Assembly (NCBI GenBank): GCA_036873755.1
Contig: JAVTVY010047861.1
Coordinates: 62,001-126,000 of the forward strand
Direction: 5' to 3'
Origin: Hanleya hanleyi
Taxonomy: Eukaryota; Mollusca; Polyplacophora; Lepidopleurida; Hanleyidae
Length of the DNA stretch: 64,000 bases
Position numbers and translations under genes: made by a program. Of this stretch, positions 7,018 to 19,200 are shown one piece after another (the first letter of the stretch is position 1; every line of letters starts with the position of its first letter). The notes beneath the pieces were generated by a model. That model worked only from the letters and a program-made list of their open reading frames with translations. It searched no databases and was not told the DNA's origin.

Positions 7018-8900
7018 ATGATGCCCCGATACTCCGAAAATCTCCAGAAATCAGCAGCTACTTACGACTGTGGTATATGGCTTTAACATAGAGAATACAA
7101 GACGGCTTCCCTCCGTGACGTCACAGCTGGAATTGACAGGAGAGCGATTTTCACCTTTCAAACGGCAATATCTCGCCAACCAGACTGCACAAAATTATGA
7201 AAAAAATATCATTATTTTCAGAATCGAAAGGACTATTTTTTTATATTTTTGACCTCAGAGCGTTTGGGTTGACCTTTAAAGGGTCGGCAAAAAGACAACC
7301 GGTCGGCAAAAGTGGAGGTGATCAGGCCAGGGTAACACCGATACCAGGGCACACTCGACACTAGTCCAATACAATCAGTGACACTTCAGCCTTTCTTTTA
7401 GTATCGAGATGTTCGAGTGAACTGTACAATTCCAGCGGTAATGAAGCGAAGTCCAGATGTAGAAATCTTGCCCCAGAGCGACTTGGGAAAATGATGAGAA
7501 ATTGAGAAAATAGAGAACTGACAACAACTCACTTCAGTATAAATGAATTGCTCATGTTTCAATGAACAAAATAGCACCAACCACACATCTGAGACACTCT
7601 AGGTAAAGTTCAACGGAGACAACCAACTTTCACATTTTTGCAGCTCAAATAAATTTCATCGCATTGAAAACGAGCCTGATCGGTAGTCAGATTGATTTTT
7701 CGTGTTGTTTTATTGTTTGGGGATCTTTTATTTTCTTAAACTTTGACAGTCTCTATAGCGTTACATTTATTTGCGGTACACTCAACATCTCCTGGACACT
7801 TGCCTCTGAATCTGAATGGTTAGACGGTCGAGTTGAATAACAACGATTCAACTAACCAAATATCGCCTGGCCAGGAGATGCGACATAAGAGATAGGAGAG
7901 ATAAAATAAGGAAAACTAGTCCTTATATGTTCTAAAACAAAAGGCACGTCCTTTTGGAGACAAATGCCTCCAATTCCAGATCGAAGAAAAACTGGACCAG
8001 TGTGGATAAAAATTCAGGTGTGTTGCAAACCAGAGATTACATAGTTGATGAATTGATAACACCAATTGGCCACAATATAAACCAGCTGACTATCCTTCAT
8101 AATCGTTGCTAATCATGATGTTGTCAAGTCCAACAACTATAGTAATTTTGACAAAAATTAGTAGTTTATCACACAATGAAATTTATGGGGAAAATGGGAA
8201 AGTCCCATACATCATAATCTGACAACAATTTATATTTCATCGCACAAATATTAGGTGCACATCTTCGAAGCTAAGTATGAAACTTCCAATCAAAAGTCTA
8301 GCACTAGTCGATTATACAAAATAAGTGTGACAGACAGACAGACCGACAGACAGGGTACACTCATAATGCCCCCCGCCTACTTCGTAGGAAGCGGCATATA
8401 AAATTGGCACCGTTAAGAAAAATCCTTGGTGGTATTTCTAATAATATCGTAATATTGTTGGTCACCTATTCATCCCTAGTCTTGGTTCGTCTGACGTATC
8501 CAGTTGGTACTGAGTGTACGGAGTATACAAACCCTCATTATGGAAGATACCTAGATTATATATCCCATTCAAAATCTCCAAAGGCATGGGATAATATCTA
8601 CATTGTCAAAACCCAACTGCCTCAATAGTACAAACATCGATAATTAAATGTACATGATAATATGCGGCATCAGTTTTCAGATTTAACCTTCCATCTCTAT
8701 CGTGTATTTATGTTATCCATTAATTCTGTTCAGCTATTTATAGCTAAAAAATGTTTCATTGTTCTTATTTTAGAAATATTAGAATTTGCCTCAGGCAATC
8801 GTGACGAAAGGTACGATAGGGAAAAACTGGATACCTTAACATGTCCGTGGACGCTACATGCCTACCAAAATACAAGTAAAATATATAATGATATAGTAAC
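7018..8900. other. No gene; one dispersed-repeat tail
   Basis: A (GACA)n-like tract at 8333-8354 followed by GTACACTCATAATGCCCCCC (about 8356-8375) looks like the end of a common molluscan dispersed repeat that probably begins near 8140. A weak inverted pair (CATCTCCTGG and CCAGGAGATG) lies at about 7787 and 7870. Nothing else recognised. Confidence 0.4.
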
Positions 8901-9100
8901 ATACACTCTGAAAACGCAAATGTTAGATTTAACATCTAGAGGGAAAACATTTAGAAAGTGCTGTGTCAGCAATTTTAACTGTTGGATGCAACAGCCTAAA
9001 ATGTTGCACTTAACAAGTGGTGAATACAACACTTTCTGAATGTTTTCTCTCCAACAACTCTCTAGATGTTAAATCTAGCATCTGGGTTTTGAGAGTGTAT
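8901..9100. mobile_element. 200-bp MITE, Tc1/mariner-like ends
   Basis: Long terminal inverted repeats start ATACACTCTGAAAACGC at 8901 and end GGGTTTTGAGAGTGTAT at 9100. The inverted similarity continues inward through a TTAGATTTAACATCTAGAG-like block (ATCTAGA palindromes on both sides). The outermost bases are TA dinucleotides, fitting a TA target duplication. An open frame starting at 8662 runs through this element and is not a gene. Confidence 0.8.
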
Positions 9101-9720
9101 CAATATACAAAAAACATAATATAGTAAGTATAGTAATATAATATAGTCATATATAATAATGAGTAATGTGTAATTTTAGTGATATATAATATAGTAAGTG
9201 TAATGTGCAAGTAAAAATGTAATCTAGCATTCAACAAAATTATGCACATCTGGCCTCCGTTGATATTTATCTGCTATGATGTGATATGATACGAGGTCTA
9301 ATCTTGATTTTAGAGATCGTTATTCTTTGACAGAGTTGCAGCACAGTGAACAATTTTCAAGACACCCGGCTTCTTGATACTACATATTATAGTATAGATA
9401 TTCTACTCGTGGACCAATTGACAACAGATAAATGCAAATAGTTAAAGACACAAAGTTTATTAAATACTCACAACTGGACTGGCAAGTAGAACTTTTCCGT
9501 GTTCTAGTATCCTCTGGCTCAGCCGTGCTGGCTGACCGTGGGATGGAGACTTTCTCTCCTGATCTCATGACTTCGGTTAACTTTACCTAAATTCCTTCTA
9601 AATTTTGAATATTCGATTCGATTAACCTTATATATGATTTGATATACAGTAGATGTGAACACGAATGCCAAAGAGATAATATTCTGTCGTGGAATGTAGG
9701 ACAGATGTAGGAACAATTCT
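9101..9720. other. No gene recognised
   Basis: AT-rich sequence with ATATAGTAA-type simple repeats at 9110-9200. Nothing else recognised. Confidence 0.4.
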
Positions 9721-9753
9721 ATATGCCAGCAAGTCAGCTTTACAGTAACATAA

Positions 9754-10330
9754 AAAAACACGATGTCGGGGTTCTTTCTGGGCCTGGGTTATGGAGGCAA
9801 GATACTGAACATAATCAAGGGTTTGTATGGTGGAGTCCGTTTCAAAGTAGTATTTGGGGAGATCGAAACGGATTATATAGATCTGGGGGAAGGATTAAAG
9901 CAGGGATGTGTGTTGTCACCGTTACTTTTTGCGATATACTCAGCGGAAATGGCCTTAACAGACTTGTTGGGGTTGGTGGTAATACTTTGGAGAGGACAAA
10001 GAGCCGTATCGTTCCAATATCGTGCAGAATGTGTGAATCATTAGGGGGATATTGATGGGTTGAGGGAGGTGGGACTGCTGTAGAAATGTTAATGTGATAA
10101 GGCTTTACACTGGGTGCAATGTGAAGCATTACTTTGGGAAACAGCTCAACAGTGGAAAGCTGGCGAGGAGGGGGAACAATATGATACTTGAAAATTTAGT
10201 ACACAAGGACGAGGATTGCTAGGTTCTTGGGGGCATGGACAAATACTGAAGAAAGTGGGTTGGACAGAAATTCGAAGGGAGCGGCTCAGTGGTGATAAAA
10301 TAAATGTTGAGCGGATGAGGAGGATGAGTG
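9754..10330 (+). pseudogene. LINE (non-LTR retrotransposon) reverse transcriptase fragment
   Basis: One frame (9763-10044) reads GYGGKILNIIKGLYGGVRFK and then GLKQGCVLSPLLFAIYSAEM. These are the conserved RT blocks of non-LTR elements (glycine-lysine motif before the I-K-L-Y block, then QGC-LSP-LF). The frame then breaks. Further on, at about 10218-10275, another frame reads RFLGAWTNTEESGLDRNSKG, resembling the Y/F-L-G-W motif of the thumb region. The catalytic YxDD segment between them cannot be read, so the copy is dead. 5' and 3' limits are not visible, and the clade (CR1, L2, jockey or similar) cannot be set by eye. Confidence 0.7.
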
Positions 10331-11010
10331 GCCATGGTGATAGAAGAGTATAAGATTGTGTTGAATGTGGAGAAGGTATATTGTTTAATGAGAATGTGGG
10401 GATTACACAGTATCTATGTGACACTGATAACAGGTATCATGTGTAAGACATGTTGGGGGAAACGGGGTGCACGGTGTATTCGCACGAGCAGTGCCCATCG
10501 CTGTGGACCATTTTACGCTTCCTAATACCCTCCTTTGCCTTGATGTAGATGTGACAATTTTCGAGGGCAAAATCCTTTCAGTCTTGATTGTACCATGCAG
10601 TCGACCGTCGTCCGATAATTGTTAACACTTATTTGGAAGATACAACGTGTAAATGTGCCTTGAACCAGATCTGAAAGTTTACCAGTGGCCGGCCTAGCCG
10701 AATTTTGTTGAACAAATGCGATTGTATATCACCACAATTTATCGACCAATATATGACGATATACTACACCGATATACCGGGTACTGTGATAAATACTACA
10801 GAAATTACCAACCCAGATACACAATGAATTGACTTCCGTTTTCTTCACTCTTGAACAAGTTCAGAATTTCGATGAAGTTTTCTTTTATCCCTAACTCTAG
10901 TACACTATATTATAATACCTCTTTTCACCAATTATTGTCTACACGTGTGCATTAGAGAAAACATGGTTAAGCAGTATTGCTTTATCCATTGGAACCGCTG
11001 AAGATTTTCC
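10331..11010. other. No gene recognised
   Basis: Possibly the decayed remainder of the LINE to about 10530. After that, AT-rich sequence with no feature. Confidence 0.4.
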
Positions 11011-11013
11011 AAC

Positions 11014-11202
11014 AATAGAGAAGAAAAGCAACTCTGAGTAGGGATCACAATTTCATTCATGACAATTTCACAATATGCCTTGTATATACTGTGCGCATGG
11101 AGCTGTTTGTAACTTTGTTCACTGCTGAAGATGCCAGGACTAATAGCGAAATATACAGAATGAAATTGTCATCCCTACTAGGAGTTGCTTTTCTTCTCTA
11201 TT
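11014..11202. mobile_element. MITE of about 190 bp with 44-bp terminal inverted repeats
   Basis: The left end AATAGAGAAGAAAAGCAACT at 11014 is mirrored by AGTTGCTTTTCTTCTCTATT ending at 11202. Similarity continues inward through GTAGGGAT and CAATTTCATT. A few mismatches exist between the arms. Confidence 0.85.
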
Positions 11203-11269
11203 AAGTACTGCTTCCACTGGCATGTAAATGGCGAATTATCATTGCGTTGCAGGGTCCTCCTGATAGCGC

Positions 11270-12080
11270 ATGTCCATTTTCGTACACTTCGCCATCCATA
11301 AAGCCCGGCGCACACGAGCGCATGAAATCGCAAGCAACAAGCATGGGCTGCCCTTGCGAAACAGTGTTAAAATGCTGCCCATGACTGAGAGCGGCGCCAT
11401 TTTGACCACTCATGTATCATCACATGATATCCACTTCGCTTTTGATTGGCTGAAGTCTGCGGCAACAGGATAAAAAGTTTCCCGTTCACCCCACACGAGC
11501 AACTTCTGTCGCCGGCGCAAATTTATCCGGAGATTCTGTCGCCGAAATATTAAACACGCTGAAACTTTGGATCCTGTTGCTTGCGACAAAATCTCCTGTT
11601 TCCACTTCCCCGCACACGGGATGATTTTCGAGATATTCAGTCGCACGCGTTCAAATATCCTGTTGCTTGCGATTTCATGCGCTCGTGTGCGCCGGGCTTA
11701 AGATGGCTTGCGAATCATGTGTCGCCATTATGCGGAGCGATATCCGATACTTTACCGTAGACTCGAGAAATCTGATAAATTACAGGCTTTTCATCCTACT
11801 GCTGAATCATATATTGTCTGAGCTTACAAAAGATACAAATATGAATAAGTCCCGTATCATCCCAGAAGTGTTGTAGATATGTAATTTTGAACAAGTAGGA
11901 CAGCACAGGACTCGAAAATGGCGGGTAACGCTGGGGTCACGTCGGTAGAGTTTAGCTGATTGGCTGACGACATCACGTGGTGTTGATTACGGGGAATTCC
12001 TCATACAGTTGCCGAAGGTAGGCTACAAATGGATACACACGATCCCAGGGTCAGTTTTACCGCGTTTTGATGACCCAGGT
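11270..12080 (+). repeat. Dispersed repeat, copy A (copy B is at 37755-38265 on the other strand)
   Basis: Apart from the inserted MITE (11302-11698), this region matches the reverse complement of 37755-38265. Shared blocks are ATGGCTTGCGAATCATGTGT-like, GGAGCGATATCC, CGAGAAATCTGATAAA, AAATGGCG, GCCAATCAGCT (inverted here), CACGTGG and a GATCCCAGGGTCAG-type end. Copy A lacks about 30 bp near 11760 that copy B has. Both copies start a frame with MACESCV in the same place, so the repeat may descend from a coding sequence. Confidence 0.8.
11302..11698. mobile_element. PIF/Harbinger-type MITE, 397 bp, TAA target duplication
   Basis: Terminal inverted repeats of about 40 bp begin AGCCCGGCGCACACGAGCGC and continue with ATGAAATCGCAAGCAACA. 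TAA flanks both ends (11299-11301 and 11699-11701). The empty site is preserved in copy B near 38180-38200, which reads ATCCATAAGATGGC in the same orientation with a single TAA. A 3-bp TWA duplication is the hallmark of PIF/Harbinger elements. No transposase is inside. Confidence 0.9.
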
Positions 12081-13090
12081 GTTTACAGGTTGAGTACACG
12101 TCCAAATAGTACTGATTGTACATCTATGGTTGTATTATACCTCATAATTGTTCATCCTGATTGGTCGTAACTCAGTGGCATGATATTCTGTAATTCCCGA
12201 TCTTAAACGGAAGAACTATTACATTTTCTGCATTAGCAACTTTCCAGAGGCGATATTACACGATCTCGAGGCGATCTAGCGCACGATATTGAGATAATAG
12301 CGAACGATCTCGTGCGCAGTTGTCTCCAGTCAGCGCGCGGCAACACACTGTAAAGACCGAGTTCGCGCTCCAATATTTGCCAGCTGAATGAGTCTTGGCA
12401 ACTTCAGCGGGAAGTTCTGGGAGTGCCCAAAATCTTCTTGAAAAGACCAACATATTGTAGAAATAAATTTGGTACGGTACTCAATTAAGCTGAAGACATG
12501 GACAAACCGGTCCGGAAACATCGAATTCTAAGGTACCGCACATTATTGATCCACGTCGATGTCAAATTTGTGTTATTACCGGACGTAGATCACAGGTTTG
12601 CGAAGTTCTTTTTTGTTATCTTTGGTAATTAAGTAACATTCGCACTCGTTGAATATTGCCTGTCTCGGGCTGACAAATCCTGATGTCACGCTCCACAGCG
12701 TGCAATATCTGTAAAATATCGTACTTTTCAAACTGTTATGATTGGATGCCACGAATTATTATGGAAAACTGGAGCTAAACGCATAATCTCACGAAGGTAC
12801 ATGACAGGCGTTTTCAAAACTGCTGCAAATCAACCTTCCTTTGGTATGAACATTATTAAAGTAGCGATGCAAGCCCCGGGGTTGGTATATGCTGGCCATG
12901 AAAATTGTAGAGACGACAGAGTGTTGACCTCTGCAAATCCCGTTACAGCAATCACAACTGTGCATTTATTCTTTCGTAGAACCACATTGCAGTCAATAAT
13001 AATCAAACATTGAATATCTGAATACCTCTGATTTGAACACCAAGACAGAGACTGATAAGCTCCTCTAACGTGAACTTACTTCCTACCGCT
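12081..13090. other. No gene recognised
   Basis: Imperfect CGATCTCG/GCGATCT repeats occur at 12252-12312. A 91-codon frame at 12738-13013 has no family resemblance. Confidence 0.4.
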
Positions 13091-13093
13091 TCC

Positions 13094-13211
13094 AGCTACC
13101 ACCCACACTCATAAAACAGCTAATTGTGTCACTCACGTCCCTACTTTCTTTATTCCACAAGGAGAGTAGGGACGTAAGTAACGAGCTGTTTATAAGCGTA
13201 GCTACCACCCA
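13094..13211. mobile_element. Second foldback with a 12-bp direct duplication
   Basis: Arms 13111-13146 and about 13163-13195 are imperfect reverse complements (CACGTCCCTACTTTC against GAGAGTAGGGACGT; AAACAGCT against AGCTGTTT). AGCTACCACCCA flanks them at 13094-13105 and 13200-13211. Confidence 0.75.
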
Positions 13212-14940
13212 TCTCTGTAAAAGAACCTATTTATAGCCGTGTCCCAATGTGGGCCCAATGCATTCACTGAACTAGTAGAGACTAAGTTACACACGCAACA
13301 TTAAAAGCCTGAGGGTGTTGGAAAACGATGTCGCTGTACTGACAAGAAGTCATATGACCACACAGATAAATTTCATAACTGCATATTCATAAAAAAAAAT
13401 CATCACAAGAATTAAAACTGATCCTTGTGATGATTTGAATCCTGCAGCCAGTTTTCATGTGGACATCTTGTATGATATGACCACACGGGCCCTAGCACCG
13501 GCTTCAGCGGTATTAGATACAAACATTTCCGGTGCGATTTAATTATGTCCTTCTGTACAAAGACTGTGACAGCTGTTCATCTTACCGAGCTATGGCAATA
13601 TCACATCTTTATACGACGTAAAACTACGTATGATCAGACCACGCACTTGATCGGCTTCCACTTGAAACTGAACCCATAAACCAGGACCGTGTACGTTTGT
13701 ACCGTAATTCAATCGGCAGTTTTATTGATATATAACTCACTTATTAATGATTCACGAACACAAATGCCTTAATTTTGTCTTATCGGGTTATAAATGTGGG
13801 TTGTGTATCGTTCATAAGAGCCTAGCTTCATTCTGAATGCCATTGTATATATCCACGATGCTGTTTGCCTTAACTAATTCTGTCCAAGAACTGCACAGGC
13901 ACTTATGGCCGAGTGGGCCTGGTGCCGTACGAGCGTAGAAGGACAATATTCAAAACCTAGTTACCACACGGTTACATAAGAACAACTTGACTACGAGGCG
14001 TGTCGCCATTGTAATGCGTTTCACTAGGGATCACGAAATATATGAACTGATTCAATCGATCAGAAAGAGCTAGTTATCATCTAATAATGTTGAAAGTCAA
14101 ATTGACGTATTTCAGACGAATGCCTCTTCAAATCATTAGAGCGTATTATCCGTACTTGTACAGACAATGCACGACTTACTGAATGTAATGGAATGGAAGC
14201 GAGAGGTAAGCCTGGATATCGCTTCTGGTCCCGACTTACAATCCACGTGTGTCTTAATATCGAATTGCGACATTTCATGTTATCATACAAATATCGATGA
14301 ATATCGACAATATAATTGGTTCAATCTTGCACACGTGATATTTGATATTTTTTTAAACCGAGCCATGTGACATAACATTTCTGGTGACGTCACATGTAAA
14401 TATGTGACGTCCTGCTCCATACCAACCAACAGAAATTATCACAGGTATACTTCGTACTGTGGTCATTGTTTCAAACTGCCAACAAATTCCTACGAAGTAG
14501 GCTACCCTCTGCAAATTGTCCGGTAGTCATTGAGTGAGTCCATCCGAATCCTTTCGTCGGCAAACTAAGGAGAACAGTTGACATTAGAACCTTAATTTTT
14601 TGCATGAAGGTGCATTAGGGGACAAGTTCTGTGCTGATCTATTTTTGGTGAAAATTTCTAGTGATTTTTTATAGAAATCAATGGTCATTCTGACTTGGGC
14701 TGTGCCCACCTTAATATAGACAGAATTTCAACTTGGGGCGTGGGGGATTTCCAAGAGTTCCGTGAGCGTCGGAGTCCTAATGCCTACCCTACTTTGTAGG
14801 TCTTGTGACGTTAGTCACACTGCCATGTTGGCAATCATTTGGCTATTAAAGGCAATGGATGACATGGCAATCAAAATTTACGATTACCTGGTACATATGA
14901 ATCATTAATATATGAATGTGAAGTTATATATTATCTATAT
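13212..14940. other. No gene; one short hairpin and a CRE pair
   Basis: AATCATCACAAG and CTTGTGATGATT form a hairpin at 13399-13437. A perfect CRE (TGACGTCA) lies at 14385-14392 and a second TGACGTC at about 14405, separated by ATGTAAATAT. No associated open frame. Confidence 0.4.
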
Positions 14941-14945
14941 TTATG

Positions 14946-15082
14946 CATTATATAATAAATCAATTATTGACTGGAAGACATGATATTAATTGACCAAGGA
15001 AAACCAATATCGGTCAATATTGATTTTCCTTGGTCAATACAATATCATATCAACCAACTCACAAGTCAATAATTATATAATA
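14946..15082. mobile_element. Palindromic foldback of about 137 bp
   Basis: ATTGACCAAGGAAAACCAAT (about 14998) is mirrored by ATTGATTTTCCTTGGTCAAT (about 15019). The match continues outward through ATGATATTA/AATATCAT and TCAATTATTGAC/GTCAATAATT to TTATATAAT-like ends. Confidence 0.75.
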
Positions 15083-15189
15083 GTGAGGGAATTAAAATTA
15101 ACATCGCATTCTGTGGGACAGGAAGATTCAATCCCTATAATGTCGTAAGCTGAAATTACGAAGATACGGGTTAACGCTGTCCAGTGTAA

Positions 15190-15455
15190 AATGATACCAG
15201 CAACAATGTTATCAGCATCAATGTTAAAAGTTTATCCATCTGAGTACGGTATCAGCAGCAATGTTAAGTCTGTTCTTCTAAACACTATACACAACAGGAA
15301 TGTTAACTCTGCCCATCTGGACGAGGTATCAGCAGCGACAGTAACTCTGTCCATCTGAACAAGATAACAACAGCAATATTAACTCTGCCCACTTGGGCCT
15401 TGTATCAGCATCAATGTTAACTCTGTCCATCTGAACAAGGTATCAGCATCAGCGT
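15190..15455 (+). repeat. Diverged tandem repeat, about five units of 50-55 bp
   Basis: Units share ATCAGCAGCAATGTTAACTC followed by TGTCCATCTGAACAAGGT, with substitutions and small indels. Confidence 0.8.
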
Positions 15456-18400
15456 AATAATCGTCCCCAGCTACCTTCAAAAACGTGATGTCATCGAAGC
15501 AGCCAATGCAGTTTGCCTTCATTTTCTCCTTGAACTTTCGTTGCGTGCTAGGCTATAGGCCAGTCATTCTTTTAGTTTGTTCTGCTACATTGTTATTGCA
15601 ACTTTATTTCCCATGTTTTATATCCAGAAATATGTAATATATCAAGTTCAGTGTCGCTCGTGTACAGGGAAATCGCTAAAATTGAGAAAATGCAATCTAC
15701 ACACCAAATCTAATCATATTCAACAATTTCTCTTTCAATGAAAGTAGAAAGATTATTCAAGGCGGAGGCACCAATATTCCAATTTATGTGAAAGACTTCA
15801 TAAGTCGGTGTATTAATGAGCAATGATGGCTAGATCTATAAGAGTAGATAGCAAAACTAAAGTTCGACATCAGTTAATTTTGTGATGTTAGAGGAAAGGT
15901 CATTAAGCTAAGTGAATAACATGATGGAAAAAGGTAAAAAAAAAAGTCAGGTAAAATATTACGATTTAGAAACTGAAACAGCGCAAAGTAAATCAAATGT
16001 GAAAACTTCAGTTGAGTCTTTAGAAAATCTGATCATAGATCAGAAAATAATTGGCCGTGTTCATTGCCTTTTTTCTTCGATTCAGATTACTTATCACTAT
16101 TGAGTGATATATTCCCATCTCGCATGTATGAAAAAACGATCACTATCCTGTTGCGATGGACATATCTTCGCAGATTATCTGAATATTTGAAGTGACACCT
16201 TTCAGTAGATACATGTTCGTTTGTGTCATCCTTACCCAAGTGATAACTAAAACGACACATATACCTACGTGTGGTCATTGTATCCCGTACTATGTATCTC
16301 ATCTGAGAGGGTATGGTTTTTGAAGTCAGAGGATGTAATGCCATTATGGGGTAATGTCGGATTAATATGATGTGAAAATATCGCTATGTTACAATACGCA
16401 TCAGCATTTGAGGACTATCTATTGGCAGAACCGAGTAAATGTCACAGGGCTAACCTCGTTGTGATATAATAACTGAACATTTTTTTGAAAGCATCGTTCA
16501 AATCTTACTCATTCACTCACTCACTCACAGGGCCAACGTCGTACATCGGTAACATATGTTACCAGTTCTCAAGTTCTGAATGGGTACTCTGATGCAAGCG
16601 CATGAGAGGGGGCAGGGTCAAGGCCACACCGCATTGAGGATATGCAAATCCAAATAAAAAAAAGCGTAAGAAAAGATAAAAGCAAAGATCAAGAAAATAA
16701 GTCGGCAGACGCTTGGTGTATATCACTTTGGTATTGCTTTCAAGTTCATCGATCAAGATTCACACTCGTGTAATCTGAAATATAGCTATATTGCTGTCTG
16801 TCTGATCTACACTTGCTTCAGTGCACCACAATAACATTCCCCAACCAAGACAAATTCTAATTTTCGCCCAAGAGGTTCTTTGGATAAAATAATTTTATTT
16901 TCAACTGATGGAGCCCCGAATAACAGCGCGGATGCAAATACCACCCGCTGAGTTCTGGTTTACGACTATTTTCAGCAGCTTCTACTCATTTAGTAACTAC
17001 TTCATGTGTTTTTCTGGAGTAGACCCAGGAATGTATCAATTTCATCCACTTTCAGGAAGACTCTTTAACTATCCATGACGCAAGATTCATTGTGGAGAAT
17101 TATTCCGAAACTATCACGTGGTTTATTCACTGATTAGAGCCTTGTGCAGAGTTTGGACACTCTGTGTGATATGTATGCTGTCGAGTAACGGAAGTTGGTT
17201 GTGTGAGATGCTAGGAAGACCGCATTAAAAATATAACAGGGGCCACATAACAGCCTCAACCCGTCATTATGTATTGTGTCATTGTCTGTCTATATATTCC
17301 CAGGCAGAATGAAAAGGAACAGTCAAGATAACAACCCTGTGTAATGTGTCAACTGAATGCCCTGCTGTTCTCCCTACTCATAATTATAAACGCAGTACAT
17401 TCATTAAATTTGGTGTTAGCATGCACATGAAGAGTCTAGTGAAATGTTTTTAAGCAAATGAGAAGTAGGAAATCGGTATGGTGTTTCTACAGGAATAGAC
17501 TTTAACTTTATTGACACTTTGCCGAGGCATGGTAAATAATAGAGCTTTCAGTTAAAAAACATGATTAACTACCCTACAATCGTACATTATTTCCTGGAAT
17601 TCCTGGCGTCGTGCAAGTCACAATTGTTCTTCATGCGATTAGAGAGATTACCGTGTCTTACATATCATGTATGTCAAACCTTGGATGAACGATAAAGATT
17701 TTATTATGATTTCAGTTTATATCATGGTAATTTCTATCATTCTGTGCTATTCTATTCTTTGGCTTGAAAGATTTTATCCACCTGATGCTGAACCCTCCTT
17801 TTCCTATCTACTATTATGACGATTACCACCACCGGTCAACATGCCCACCCGCTGCGCATCCAATATCGTTCCCATATATACCATGATATTTAGGTATTCC
17901 GAAAACGCGACAACAGACACATTGTGCATGATTCTAACCTCACTGGGTCCGCGCGTATTGGTGATTTTTTTATATGAATGGCGGCCATTTTGTTTTCCCA
18001 GTTCCGATATTTCCACCAGTTCTGTTCACTAAACTTCTGATATGTTAAAGCTGGCATATTTTTGAATATCAAACAATCGAGATGCCTTCTGTTGGAATTG
18101 TTGACGAGTTTTTGGTAGAGTATTAAACTGGACTAAAGACAGGTTAAAATGAATGAATGTTACGAGGTCATGATGACGTCATGTATCGAAAAGCCTGGTA
18201 AGTCACCTAATTTGATAGATACAGTGTCTTGTAGTAGTTGTAGATTTGATGATATCAAAAGACCGAAGTGTATCCCAACTCCAATATCCAGCGTGTGCTT
18301 ATTTGTTATTAACGGTACCAATCTGTGATATGCCATCTACATCCTGACCTAAAATGACACCAGTATGGTAAGGTATGATGTCAGAAAGTTTCGGTTCGTA

Positions 18401-19180
18401 ACGGTTCCTGGAAATAGGTCAAACAGATTAGTGGGGTGTCAAGTTGTCCCTTCAACAGGACAAATAGGGTAATTATAATTACGGTACGCCATGGTGACTG
18501 AACTTTGCGTGTATTTTCTTTCTTTAGTTTAATGCATGGATTTTTTTTTTGATTTTTTGATTTTTTTGATTTTTTTTATTGTATATAACATCTATCGTTA
18601 TGATTCAGATATATTTTCCCCTACCTCAGTATATTTTCGGAATATAACCGCCGGTGCAAAACTGTTGTAACTATACATTTATTTACTCTGAGTATCAAAT
18701 TCCGGAACCGAATATCTGGAAGATACCCTCCAATGAAAATACTTCAAGTTTGAATTTGATTGTATTTGATCAGATTGTGTGTGAGAGTAGGCATGCATGA
18801 ATGTCTAGACTATTAAACAAGAGCGGCCCACAGTTTCAGAACTTGGAGAAAGTATCTTCCAACTATCCCTTCCCATGATTGAATCCTCAGAGTACTATAC
18901 ATTATATATACATTATATATACATTATACCCACACGGATGTTCGCTGTGCCACCACTGGACTGACCCACATACTCTACCCTAGCAAGATGTGTGGTCAGA
19001 AAGTGTGTCTTACTGTTACAGCGAAATACAGGTGACTACATGTGGGGAACCATTCAACCAAGAAATGAAAAGGCCCAAACCTATTGCACACAGAGTGCAC
19101 CCGACTGAAGACTCATCATGTGTCGGCTCCCGGCCTATGGAAAGATTACCTGGTTTTCTATATATTGTAGAGTCTATGCC
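15456..19180. other. No gene recognised
   Basis: Contains an (ACTC)n tract at about 16507-16527, a T-rich tract at 18540-18580 and a short tandem of ATTATATATAC at 18899-18927. An isolated ATGGCGGCCATTTTG at about 17977-17991 resembles the 3.2 and 5.0 kb array units. Open frames are short and unrecognised. Confidence 0.4.
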
Positions 19181-19200
19181 CCCCCCCCCCCCCCCCCCCC
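19180..19200 (+). repeat. Poly-C tract of about 21 nt
   Basis: An uninterrupted run of C. It lies inside a short open frame that should not be taken as a gene. Confidence 0.9.

Noticed and set aside
8662..9039. 125-codon plus-strand frame
   Set aside because: Its last 45 codons or so lie inside the 200-bp MITE at 8901-9100, and the rest has no motif.
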